This document shows positions 46,497 to 54,769 of a stretch of 56,131 nucleotides of DNA, in pieces; the stretch's first letter is position 1; the number at the start of each line of letters is the position of its first letter. The stretch comes from Methylobacter sp. Lineage in GTDB: Bacteria > Pseudomonadota > Gammaproteobacteria > Methylococcales > Methylomonadaceae. The stretch lies in contig JAUXTH010000002.1 of NCBI GenBank assembly GCA_030679035.1, positions 1 to 56,131 of the forward strand, in the 5' to 3' direction. Made by a program: the position numbers and the translations under genes. Below the pieces are notes generated by a model. It was not told the DNA's origin. It saw nothing but the letters and a program-made list of their open reading frames with translations, and did not search any database.

Positions 46497-47615
46497 ATGG
46501 GTAAGATACGCGTATTGGTTATTGATGATTCTGCATTGATCAGGAAAATACTGACTGAAGTTTTAAGTTCGTCGCCCGATATTGAGGTTGTCGGTGCAGC
46601 AGCAGATCCCCTTATTGCCAGGGAAATGATTAAGCAATTAAATCCAGACGTATTGACGCTGGACATTGAAATGCCGCACATGGACGGGATAACTTTCTTA
46701 AGTAACCTGATGCGCTTAAGGCCGACTCCGGTTGTGATGATCTCCACGCTGACTGAACATGGTGCAGAAGCGACTTTAAATGCGTTGGCGCTGGGAGCGG
46801 TCGATTTTATTGCCAAACCCAAAGTTGATGTGGTCAATACGCTGAATGAATACGCCGAGGAAATTATTTCCAAGGTCATCGTTGCGGCACAAGCGAAAGT
46901 AGGCAATGTCTACACTAGAACGGCTAAACCTAAAAGTCATGGCGCAGCTGTTCCCGAGATTTCAGAGAAACATTCAGTCGATGTGATTCTGAAAGCGGCA
47001 CCTGTAAAAACACATATTAGTCCCACTAATAAGATAATTGCCTTAGGCGCTTCGACGGGGGGAACGGAAGCCATTAAAGCAGTTGTTAAAGGATTTCCAG
47101 CAGATACCCCGCCTATTTTAATAACCCAGCATTTACCCGCTGCATTTAGTCAGTCATTTGTTCGGCATATTGACCTGGCAACGGAAATGTCAGCCTGTAT
47201 TCCCCAACATGGTCAGACGGTTGAACCGGGTAATATTTATCTTTCACCTGGAGACAAGCACATGCTGGTGATTAGAGAGGGAGGTAAATATGTTATCCAA
47301 CTGAGCGATGGACTGCCGGTTAATCGCCATAAACCTGCGGTTGATGTCCTGTTTAGATCGGTCGCTCAATGTGCGGGCGCTAATGCCATTGGCGTGCTAT
47401 TAACAGGAATGGGCGCTGATGGTGCAATGGGCATGAAAGAAATGCATGACGCGGGTGCTAAAACAGTTGTCCAGGATGAAAAATCCAGCGTGGTTTGGGG
47501 TATGCCGGGGGCTGCGTTCAAGTTGGGTTGTACTGACTATGTGGTATCGTTAGAAGAAGTGTCGAATAAAGTTTTAAGCTTGGTTAAGCCCGGCAGTATT
47601 GGCAAGGCTCACTAA
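46497..47615 (+). CDS. cheB: Protein-glutamate methylesterase CheB
   Basis: CheB removes methyl groups from receptors and is activated by CheA. The 372-residue protein has an N-terminal receiver (about 1-120) with D10-D11 and D56, a linker, and a C-terminal methylesterase domain. The catalytic Ser is in ALGASTGGTEA, His in ITQHLP, and Asp in LLTGMGADGAMGM. All are intact. It is the full partner of the receiver-only copy just upstream. Confidence 0.96.
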   Translation: MGKIRVLVIDDSALIRKILTEVLSSSPDIEVVGAAADPLIAREMIKQLNPDVLTLDIEMPHMDGITFLSNLMRLRPTPVVMISTLTEHGAEATLNALALGAVDFIAKPKVDVVNTLNEYAEEIISKVIVAAQAKVGNVYTRTAKPKSHGAAVPEISEKHSVDVILKAAPVKTHISPTNKIIALGASTGGTEAIKAVVKGFPADTPPILITQHLPAAFSQSFVRHIDLATEMSACIPQHGQTVEPGNIYLSPGDKHMLVIREGGKYVIQLSDGLPVNRHKPAVDVLFRSVAQCAGANAIGVLLTGMGADGAMGMKEMHDAGAKTVVQDEKSSVVWGMPGAAFKLGCTDYVVSLEEVSNKVLSLVKPGSIGKAH

Positions 47616-47713
47616 AAAATGGGCTGCTAACCTATCTTGCCGATAGGGTGGGAATGTATTGTGCCGGATACAAACTTTTTAAAAATGTTACTTTTCACGC
47701 CGTGTAATTAAAT

Positions 47714-48322
47714 ATGACTAATCAGACTAAATCACAATTTATTGCAGTCGCTTCCATTACCTCGGAGTTAAGCGCGGTCATGGTGGTAGCTAAAGAAATA
47801 TCGTTAGCGGCGGCCAATGCCAAGGCTATTGCATTCAGGGCCGGAGATAAAGCCAAGGGATTTCAACCAATTACCGACTTCATTAATGAATTGGCTAAAG
47901 AAACGATTGAGCTGGTTACTAATATCAATATTTATGCATTGGTATTGTATCGATTGACGGTCGATGAGTATCAAAAAACGGCTGCTTATAATAAATTTGA
48001 GTTGGCAGCGAAAATGGCTGAAGGTGCCGTTTATGCCAAATCGATGCAGGAGCCTGTGGATCATGCAAGGCTTTCAATGCAAGATTGCCAACGGCAGTTC
48101 AAACGGGATGTCTCGCAACTGCTGGGTCAACTTGAGGCAGTCATGCATCATGCACGTGCCGCACGGGTTATTGCCGCAAACTCAAGAATTGAAGCATCAC
48201 AGGCGGGTGAATATTTGCAGAGCCTGCAAGCCGTTGCTGAAAGTGTAGATAAAGCTGCACATACCATTCATGATAATGTGCAGCGTTGCAGAATCGCATT
48301 ATCCATTTATCGCAATAGCTGA
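47714..48322 (+). CDS. Soluble protein with two chemoreceptor-tip-like motifs
   Basis: I do not recognise a named family. The 202-residue, helix-rich protein has no membrane segment. Two segments resemble the MCP hairpin tip of the receptor in this cluster. Segment 30-50 (SLAAANAKAIAFRAGDKAKGF) keeps the N, R, AG and GF positions. Segment 151-166 (RVIAANSRIEASQAGE) keeps the N, E, AG and E positions. By hand alignment each shares 11 or 12 of 35 positions with the receptor tip. The part between (about 70-145) is polar and helical. It lies 98 bp after cheB and 32 bp before the ODP gene, so a chemotaxis role, such as CheW/CheA binding, is inferred. Confidence 0.55.
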   Translation: MTNQTKSQFIAVASITSELSAVMVVAKEISLAAANAKAIAFRAGDKAKGFQPITDFINELAKETIELVTNINIYALVLYRLTVDEYQKTAAYNKFELAAKMAEGAVYAKSMQEPVDHARLSMQDCQRQFKRDVSQLLGQLEAVMHHARAARVIAANSRIEASQAGEYLQSLQAVAESVDKAAHTIHDNVQRCRIALSIYRNS

Positions 48323-48354
48323 ATAGCTGCTAACTACAGAAGGCTTGTTTTTTT

Positions 48355-49083
48355 ATGAAAATGACCAAGATATATGAAGGATCGCACCAATGGATCATGT
48401 TTGGAAGGGATGAAGGGAAACCCGATAACATAATCGATACCAACCAATATGTGGTACGTACCCCTAACCGCTGCCTGCTTTTGGATCCAGGCGGCGCTGA
48501 GTTGTTTGCACCGATGATGGCCGCTGTGTTGCATCATGCCCCCGTGGATCAAATAACCGATCTGTTTGCTTCGCATCAGGATCCTGACGTGATCTCATCA
48601 CTGGGTTTATGGGATCAAGCCTTAACCAATGCCAAGCTCCATGCGCCAGCCATTTGGGAAGGTTTTTTGCGGCATTACAGCTGTGAATCAATAGAATATG
48701 TGCCAATTCCGGATAATGGCGGAACCATTAAATTGGAGTCTGTGGAATTGCAGCTTATTCCGGCTCATTATTTGCATTCACCCGGAAATTTTCATGTCTA
48801 TGATCCACAAGCCAAAATCCTGATGACAGGAGATGTCGGTGCGGCTTTTGAGGCTCCTGACGCTCCCGTGTTTGTTGATAATTTTGCGGCACATGTTGAA
48901 AAAATGCGTCATTGGCATCAACGAATGATGCCGTCGAATCAGGCAAAAAGAGTCTGGATTGAGCGGGTAAGAAACATGGATATCGATATTTTGGCTCCGC
49001 AGCATGGGCGGATGTTTAAAGGTGATGATGTCAAACGCTTTTTAGACTGGTTTGATGCATTACAGGTAGGTATTGCAGTTTAA
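48355..49083 (+). CDS. ODP-like di-iron oxygen-binding protein (MBL fold)
   Basis: The 242-residue metallo-beta-lactamase fold protein shows the metal ligands H74, D76 and D78 in SHQDPD, H138 in PAHYLHS, D160 in MTGDVGAAF, and H217 in PQHGRMF. The HxDPD form, rather than HxHxDH, is typical of ODP, the oxygen-binding di-iron protein linked to chemotaxis in Treponema denticola. There is no flavodoxin or rubredoxin domain, so it is not an oxygen reductase such as a full flavodiiron protein. Its place at the end of a chemotaxis cluster supports an oxygen-sensing role. The start is ATG 48355. Confidence 0.82.
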   Translation: MKMTKIYEGSHQWIMFGRDEGKPDNIIDTNQYVVRTPNRCLLLDPGGAELFAPMMAAVLHHAPVDQITDLFASHQDPDVISSLGLWDQALTNAKLHAPAIWEGFLRHYSCESIEYVPIPDNGGTIKLESVELQLIPAHYLHSPGNFHVYDPQAKILMTGDVGAAFEAPDAPVFVDNFAAHVEKMRHWHQRMMPSNQAKRVWIERVRNMDIDILAPQHGRMFKGDDVKRFLDWFDALQVGIAV

Positions 49084-49105
49084 TCAAAATTGCATTTAAA
49101 GAAGA

Positions 49106-49157
49106 AACGAAAGCTCATCCAAGTCCATCAATTGGGCTTCGCTGAGCTTTCGTGTTT
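49106..49157. terminator. Bidirectional terminator between converging transcripts
   Basis: An 11-bp stem (ACGAAAGCTCA 49107-49117 with TGAGCTTTCGT 49143-49153) encloses a second short stem (CCAA/TTGG). T-rich flanks on both strands suggest it ends the chemotaxis operon and also the minus-strand gene that ends at 49288. Confidence 0.75.
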
Positions 49158-49208
49158 GTATTGAAGGCTGGTTACAGTGTTACGGATCAGCCGTTCCAAA
49201 AAAATATC

Positions 49209-49290
49209 CTTCCCATGTTCTTTGGGAACGATACACTCTGCCGGAAACGCCTGTTTTTCGCTGCCGCTCAAACAGGCTTATTTCGGCCTA
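49209..49290. repeat. Composite REP-like palindromes at the 3' end of the PPi-PEPCK gene
   Basis: One palindrome has arms TTCCCA/TGGGAA (about 49210-49228). A larger imperfect hairpin spans 49240-49288 (GCCGGAAACGCCTGTTT with AAACAGGCTTATTTCGGC). The second runs right up to the stop codon of the minus-strand gene (TAG at 49290-49288). Both resemble dispersed extragenic repeats of proteobacteria. Confidence 0.5.
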
Positions 49291-52200
49291 CGAAAGATGT
49301 ACCCAATCCGCCCCCAAAGTTCCTTGCAGCTGTTGCAGATAAGCAGGATCGTTGATCTCGGCTAGCTTGCATTCAGCCGCTTCGAGTTTTTGATTCAACT
49401 CGGTGCGGAGGGACGAATCATGCTGTTCCGTTGCCGTCAATTGTTGCTGGATATAGACCTTGTGCTGCTGCCAAAGCTTGCTTTCGCGCTGCTGTTTGAT
49501 TTCAAGGCGCTGGTGATACCAGTCGCTTTGCAGCAGGTAGTCGCGGGTGAACATCGCGCGAATAGCCGGATCGCTGATAGTTTGGCCTGCATAGTGGCCT
49601 TCGGCCATGATGTGCAGCAGCGCTTTTAAGGGCGGGCAGGCGTCATCAATGGAACCGTCCTGGAAATAAAGTTGCGCGACCCGTTGCTGAGCCTCAAAAA
49701 CATTGTCGATGCCGTCGACATAGCTGGGCAGATCCTGCGTTTCCGGTTTTAGCATGGCCTCGTCAAATACTGCCGTCGGGTAATCGAACATCTTGCCGAA
49801 GTTGGTATGTACAAAACGTTCGGTAATGCGGTAACCCAGGCGGCTTTGGAATACGGTGCGGCCTTGGTATTCGAAATCTTCCAGTTTTTCTAATTGCCCC
49901 CTTTCAATCAAATACTGTGGATCGCGTTCGGCTACCGGCAAGCGTGACCAAATTTCCGGAATCAACAGGCTGATGTCATGATCGATTCGACGCTTGGAAC
50001 CTATGAAACCTGCGGCCGTGGAATAGCCGTCGTAGCCGCATAAGATGAATGAAACCAGTGCGGTATTCAGGTCGGCGGTGGCCGATACGGCATTGAACGG
50101 GCCTTTGGTCAGCGCGCCTTCGGAGCCTGCGCCGGTTGTCGATGGCGATTTTCCGGTCAGACTGCAAATGAAATCCATAAACAGCTCAGGCAGTTCCTGA
50201 TAATGGATCGGATTATAAATAGCCAGCGGCCGGATGCCCGCCTCAGGTTCTGCGGGGTTGTTGCGTCGTCCGGTTAATACTTCGTTAACCGGGAAATAAA
50301 CGGTTTGATCGGCATTAAGCCCCCGCGCCAAACGGGTGGACATTTCCGCAATATAGCGCATTTTGGGGTCGGCAATATCCGGGCGTAGTTGCAGGTAACG
50401 GACGTTGAGGCTGGGTTTTCCGTCAACCAGACGAGGATGCGCCGAGGACACGAAGTACTCGCCGTCCTTGCCGTTGACAGCTTGGCGGATAACGTTTCGC
50501 ATCGGTTCGCTGAATTCGTCGAAGTGGATGACGTCTTCTAAAAACTCGCGGGCGTCTTCGGCAGTTAGCGGCTGGAAATTGGAGATAAAGTTGTCGGTGC
50601 GCGAAAAATCCAGCTCAGTTTGTAAATCGGTGCCTCGGTGTACCGCATCGTCAGGGCGCTGAAAGAAACTTTGCTCGCAGTTGTCGACCAGTTTGACGCT
50701 GGGGTTTTTATAGTCGGGATTAAGCCCGGTCAGGTAATGCACCGGCACGACGGTGGATGCCGAAATGTCGTCTTCCAACTGAATTTTCGCCGAGGCGATA
50801 AAGTCTTGGCGCAGTTTGAAAACCCGCCATGCGCCTTTTTCGTCGAAACCGACGCGCAGGTAGCTGGCGATCAGTTTGCGACCCTGGAATTTCAGTTCGT
50901 TGCCGGGGTAGCTGTTGACCATATCGACGGAGAAATATTTCCTCCAGTTTTGTCCCCATTCTTCCTTGTAAAAACGTTTGATCATCAGTACCACGGCCAA
51001 AATATGCTGGGGTATTTTTTCTAGCCATTGGTTATGGGCGTCCGAAAATTCGGTTGCAGACGGCGTCAGCAGTTTGATCACCGAGCCCAGGGTGCGTTCA
51101 TTGCTGAGCAAGTGGCGTTGATCGAGGCCATGCAAAGCCGGATCGCGAAACCGGGTCGAATAATCGTGCTCAAATATTTGGGTGACTATATCCATGTCTT
51201 TGCCAAAATCATCGACAAAAACTGGGCCGGAAATGACAGCCCCAGCAATCGATTTGGAAATCTCCGATTTGCCTCCCCCGGATACCGTGCTCGGCTTGTG
51301 GCAGAAAGTGCCTTCCTGGTGGGTGCCGATCAAGCGCCAGCTGGGCGCGTTAGGGTGTCGCTCCATGTGAATTTTAAAACCGTTGGGATAAACATAGGTG
51401 TGTCCAAACAGTAATTTAAGCGTGTGCGGCTGCCGGTTATGCGACCAGCTGATTTGCTGCTGCTGAATGTTGAACTTCGCCGTATTGGGAATATAAATGA
51501 TGTCGGGATAGTTCTTGTCAACAGCATAGCCTTCGTCTTTAGGCTCTATGACCGACGACAGTTGCCGACAGACTCTATCGAAAGAATAATTCTCGCCAAT
51601 ATACGAAGTATGCGGCAAAAAGATTTCGCCCAGGATGACTCTAGGGAAGGCCAGCGCGCCGCCTGAATGCTCTTCTTCAGCACCGCCGTACAGGTTGGCT
51701 GCATAGCTGATATGAGACTTGATTTCCTTTTTACTGTAACCGAAATAGTTATCGGCGATGATGGTGACTATGACTCCCTGCATGTTGCGGCACACCAGTT
51801 TGAAGGGCTGGCCGTTATTATAGAGTTCATCTTCCTGTTGCCAGCACATGCCGTCTTTGCGCTGACGCTCGGTGGCATTATCAAAATGCGGAAGACCGAG
51901 ATCCTTTTTCCTGCAATGAACCAGGTGCGAAGCGAGAATAATGCAGCCGGTATGGCCGGTCCAGTGGTCAATATCCAATGCGGCATCGTTCTCGGGCAGG
52001 AACGGGTCGCCCGCGTTGCCGAAAATGGATTCAACAAAATCAAGGTTGGCGACTAGGCCTCCGGGCGCAAAAAACCGCACTTCCATGGTTTTGACCGGCA
52101 TGGTAGCGGAAACTTCCGGGCATACGATAGGTCTCATCAGCGATGATACCCAGAGTTTTGCGCTGTTTTGTTGGGCGCTGGTAAAGGGCAGGCTCAAAAG

Positions 52201-52731
52201 GTCGTCTGGAGGCGTCAGGGCCGCACGGAGCAGCGCCGCATAGGCCTGAACCGGCACTTCGTTTTTATCGGCCGGAACCGGAAGGCCGCCGGCGGCAATG
52301 TGAAACACGCCTTTGGTGGTGCGTCGGTCATTTTGCGGGTTATGCAACACGCCTTGTTGAATCCGGTAGGAGCCGATATAAGCCGAATGAAATTCGTTAT
52401 GTTGGAAGGGTAGGGATAATTCCCTTGCCAGTCCTTTTTGTTCCAGCACAAAGGTTTCGCCCGGCAAACTGACAGCCTCGTCTATGCCGTTTTCAGCCAA
52501 GTAGCTGTTAAGAAAATCCTGTATACGTTGGTCTGCCGGACAACGGTACTTGGTCAACGCCAGCAGGCGGCGTTGCTGGGAATAGTTTTTTAACAAACCG
52601 CCGGCAATCTTGAGGTACTGCGGGTCGATTTCCACTTCGCAAGTGGGTTGGCCCAGTGCCGCAAGTTGCAGGTTGATGTGCTGTAATTGTTCCAGGCGCT
52701 TCGGGTGGGATTGGTCGGTCAGTGAGTTCAT
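49288..52731 (-). CDS. Probable PPi-type phosphoenolpyruvate carboxykinase
   Basis: PPi-PEPCK interconverts PEP, CO2 and phosphate with oxaloacetate and PPi. From ATG 52731 the product is 1147 residues, the expected size of this rare large family (about 130 kDa) and twice that of GTP- or ATP-PEPCK. Family-like landmarks are FFAPGGLVANLDFVESIFGN, IADNYFGYSKKE, YGGAEEEHSGG, CHKPSTVSGGGKSEISKS and GKSPSTTGAGSEGALTKGP. I name it from memory of the family and have no database check. The frame is open to a TTG at 52851, but that part overlaps a palindromic repeat and is unlikely to be translated. No clear ribosome site is seen. PPi-linked carbon metabolism is common in methanotrophs, which fits. 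Confidence 0.72.
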   Translation of the reverse strand: MNSLTDQSHPKRLEQLQHINLQLAALGQPTCEVEIDPQYLKIAGGLLKNYSQQRRLLALTKYRCPADQRIQDFLNSYLAENGIDEAVSLPGETFVLEQKGLARELSLPFQHNEFHSAYIGSYRIQQGVLHNPQNDRRTTKGVFHIAAGGLPVPADKNEVPVQAYAALLRAALTPPDDLLSLPFTSAQQNSAKLWVSSLMRPIVCPEVSATMPVKTMEVRFFAPGGLVANLDFVESIFGNAGDPFLPENDAALDIDHWTGHTGCIILASHLVHCRKKDLGLPHFDNATERQRKDGMCWQQEDELYNNGQPFKLVCRNMQGVIVTIIADNYFGYSKKEIKSHISYAANLYGGAEEEHSGGALAFPRVILGEIFLPHTSYIGENYSFDRVCRQLSSVIEPKDEGYAVDKNYPDIIYIPNTAKFNIQQQQISWSHNRQPHTLKLLFGHTYVYPNGFKIHMERHPNAPSWRLIGTHQEGTFCHKPSTVSGGGKSEISKSIAGAVISGPVFVDDFGKDMDIVTQIFEHDYSTRFRDPALHGLDQRHLLSNERTLGSVIKLLTPSATEFSDAHNQWLEKIPQHILAVVLMIKRFYKEEWGQNWRKYFSVDMVNSYPGNELKFQGRKLIASYLRVGFDEKGAWRVFKLRQDFIASAKIQLEDDISASTVVPVHYLTGLNPDYKNPSVKLVDNCEQSFFQRPDDAVHRGTDLQTELDFSRTDNFISNFQPLTAEDAREFLEDVIHFDEFSEPMRNVIRQAVNGKDGEYFVSSAHPRLVDGKPSLNVRYLQLRPDIADPKMRYIAEMSTRLARGLNADQTVYFPVNEVLTGRRNNPAEPEAGIRPLAIYNPIHYQELPELFMDFICSLTGKSPSTTGAGSEGALTKGPFNAVSATADLNTALVSFILCGYDGYSTAAGFIGSKRRIDHDISLLIPEIWSRLPVAERDPQYLIERGQLEKLEDFEYQGRTVFQSRLGYRITERFVHTNFGKMFDYPTAVFDEAMLKPETQDLPSYVDGIDNVFEAQQRVAQLYFQDGSIDDACPPLKALLHIMAEGHYAGQTISDPAIRAMFTRDYLLQSDWYHQRLEIKQQRESKLWQQHKVYIQQQLTATEQHDSSLRTELNQKLEAAECKLAEINDPAYLQQLQGTLGADWVHLS

Positions 52732-52796
52732 GCGTGTTGGTTCCGGCGGTTTTAGTTGGTATTTATTATTTAGCAGTAAAAATAATTCGGATGAAT

Positions 52797-52870
52797 AGAA
52801 CACGGATGACACGAATTTTGCTGATAAACACGGATAAAAAATCCGTTTCAATCCGTGTCATTCGTGTTCT
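52797..52870. repeat. 74-bp palindromic repeat upstream of the PPi-PEPCK gene
   Basis: The left arm AGAACACGGATGACACGAAT (52797-52816) and right arm ATCCGTGTCATTCGTGTTCT (52851-52870) are inverted with 18 of 20 positions matching. An inner hairpin GGAT/ATCC lies between. Such CGTGT-rich palindromes are dispersed in many genomes and may be small non-autonomous mobile elements. It occupies the 201-bp gap between the DHH gene and the PPi-PEPCK gene. Confidence 0.7.
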
Positions 52871-52932
52871 GTTATTAAAGCCTGCGACTATTGATTAGTT
52901 ACGCATTTAATCTGAATACACAAGCCGTTTGC

Positions 52933-53907
52933 TTACATTGTACCAGCTACTCGCGAATAAAAATCCTCAAACTTTTCAATGAAAATATTTAGCTGATCGC
53001 CGGGCAAATGATTGATGCCCGCGGCAGCCTTGCGTCCACCGCCGGTTGGGAAGATGGAACATAGCTCGTCAGCACCGGTTTTATTGGTTAGCGGTGCTCT
53101 GACGCTAACCTGATAATCGTTGTCGCCGTTATGGGTGATTACCGCATGAGCTTTGGTCGGGTGAAGGTTGGCTAGATAATTCCCGAATACGCCGTTAACG
53201 CGTCTTGCCCAGATCGTGTCGGGCAGGATGAATACGGCGATTGCGTTGCTTTGGTATTCGGGGGTAATGCGTTGGGCATGCGCCATGTCTTCCTGGTAGC
53301 CGTTTTCAAGTTGCGAGAAGATGTCAGGGTTGTCGCTGATAAAGTGGAAGGGGGATTGGAATCCCGCCATTTCCCGATACAGATTATCCGGGGCAAAATA
53401 GAGGTCATCAATGCAGCTGCCGTAACCGTTATAGTTGATGTAGATGCCCAGGTCTTTCAGGGTTTCGAGCTCTGCGTGGCTTAGATTCATGGAGGCAGCC
53501 AACCGTTCGGCACTGCGGTTTAAGTTGTCGCCAAAGGCCGCAGTTATTGCCCATAACGGGTATCTGCCATGCAGATATTGATTAACCAGCAGGCTAGTAC
53601 AGATCGTGCTGTCGGTGTTAATCAGCGTTTTTAGGTGGGGATGATTCGGAATGTCGCCGGGTTGGTGGTGGTCGATATAAAAAATATGCGCCCCCTGATT
53701 TAAAAACTCATTTATCCGTGCGCAGTTTTGTTGCAGGGAAATATCCAACACCGTGATGCGGTCGCCTGAGTTTACGGTAAATTTATTCAGCAACTGTATG
53801 TCGCGTTTAATGCCGGTAATGAGTTGCGCGGCCAGCGGTCGATCCAAGCGTAGTTGAATCAGGGCACAAATGCCGTCGGCATCACCATTGAAGACATCGA
53901 AATGCAT
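52933..53907 (-). CDS. DHH family phosphoesterase
   Basis: The 324-residue protein has a DHH phosphoesterase domain. The first metal motif is FNGDADGICAL near the start, then VLDISLQ, IDHHQPGD (the DHH motif) and an acidic site in AAFGDNLN. A DHHA1-type substrate-binding region ends with TGGGRKAAAGINHLP. Relatives include exopolyphosphatases, nano-RNases and RecJ; the substrate here is unknown. It lies 3 bp after cysC and shares its transcript. Confidence 0.85.
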   Translation of the reverse strand: MHFDVFNGDADGICALIQLRLDRPLAAQLITGIKRDIQLLNKFTVNSGDRITVLDISLQQNCARINEFLNQGAHIFYIDHHQPGDIPNHPHLKTLINTDSTICTSLLVNQYLHGRYPLWAITAAFGDNLNRSAERLAASMNLSHAELETLKDLGIYINYNGYGSCIDDLYFAPDNLYREMAGFQSPFHFISDNPDIFSQLENGYQEDMAHAQRITPEYQSNAIAVFILPDTIWARRVNGVFGNYLANLHPTKAHAVITHNGDNDYQVSVRAPLTNKTGADELCSIFPTGGGRKAAAGINHLPGDQLNIFIEKFEDFYSRVAGTM

Positions 53908-53910
53908 GAT

Positions 53911-54552
53911 TTATTCCACGACAGGCAAGATGTTTCGATCGCGCAACAGTGACATGACCTGGTGCACGCTCTGTTCGAGCGTAAGTAGATCGGTATCGAG
54001 TCTTAAGTCCGGATTTTTCGGCTCTTCGTAAGGCGAGGAGATGCCGGTAAAGTCTTTAATTTCGCCTAGGCGCGCCTTTTTATACAGTCCTTTGACATCC
54101 CTCTGCTCGCAAACCGTTAACGGACAAAAGCAGTGAATTTCAATAAAGTCGCCATGCGGAATAAGACTTCTTGCTATGGCGCGTTCCGCTCTAAACGGAG
54201 AGATAAATGCAGTAAGTGTTATTACCCCGGCTTCAAGCAACAGCTTGGCGGTTTCACCGATGCGGCGGATGTTTTCCTTGCGGTCTGTATCGCTAAAGCC
54301 CAGGTCGCTGCATAAGCCTTGGCGCACATTGTCACCGTCCAGAACAAACGTGTTTAAGCCGTATTGATGCAATTGTTCTTCTACGGCATGGGCCAGTGTT
54401 GATTTGCCTGAGCCGGATAGGCCGGTAAACCAAATGATCACCGATTTATGCCTATTTTTTTGTTCTCGGCGTTGCCGGGTGACGGTGGCGCGGTGCCATA
54501 TGGTATTGGCGCTTTTGCCTGCCGGCTTATTCATCAGCTTATCGAATGACAA
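53911..54552 (-). CDS. cysC: Adenylylsulfate kinase
   Basis: CysC phosphorylates APS to PAPS for sulfate assimilation or sulfation. The 213-residue protein has the P-loop GLSGSGKST near residue 46, DGDNVR, the GFSDTDRKENIRR APS-binding segment and the SPFRAERAIAR region. An N-terminal extension of about 35 residues precedes the kinase fold. No cysD or cysN lies beside it. It sits between dodecin and the DHH gene, an unusual place. Confidence 0.94.
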   Translation of the reverse strand: MSFDKLMNKPAGKSANTIWHRATVTRQRREQKNRHKSVIIWFTGLSGSGKSTLAHAVEEQLHQYGLNTFVLDGDNVRQGLCSDLGFSDTDRKENIRRIGETAKLLLEAGVITLTAFISPFRAERAIARSLIPHGDFIEIHCFCPLTVCEQRDVKGLYKKARLGEIKDFTGISSPYEEPKNPDLRLDTDLLTLEQSVHQVMSLLRDRNILPVVE

Positions 54553-54557
54553 GACAT

Positions 54558-54767
54558 TTATTCCGTCAGCGCAAAACCGATTTTAATGGTGACCTGCCAG
54601 TGTGCGACTTTGCCGTTTTCGATGTGACCGCGGGTTTCGATGACTTCAAGCCAGCGCATGTTTTCGGCGGTTGCGGCAGCCTTGCTGACGGCATTTTCGA
54701 TGGCTTCTTGTATGCCGACGGTTGATGAACCTGTCAGCTCTATTTTTTTATAAACATGTTCAGTCAT
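54558..54767 (-). CDS. Dodecin flavoprotein
   Basis: Dodecins are small dodecameric proteins that bind flavins in pairs, thought to store or protect FMN or riboflavin. The 69-residue protein begins MTEHVYKKIELTGSS and has SVGIQEAIENAV-like helix and MRWLEVIETRGHIENG with the conserved Trp. The family ending (WQVTIKIGFALTE) is intact. ATG 54767 with AAGGA 7 bases before is preferred over the overlapping ATG 54773. Confidence 0.92.
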   Translation of the reverse strand: MTEHVYKKIELTGSSTVGIQEAIENAVSKAAATAENMRWLEVIETRGHIENGKVAHWQVTIKIGFALTE

Positions 54768-54769
54768 GA

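Noticed and set aside
49152-49365. Short plus-strand ORFs after the chemotaxis cluster
   Set aside because: They run through a terminator and palindromic repeats and overlap the 3' end of the large minus-strand gene; no domain or ribosome site supports them.
52732-52851. Forty-residue N-terminal extension of the PPi-PEPCK gene from a TTG
   Set aside because: It is encoded by the palindromic repeat and lacks a ribosome site; the family-like sequence begins after ATG 52731.
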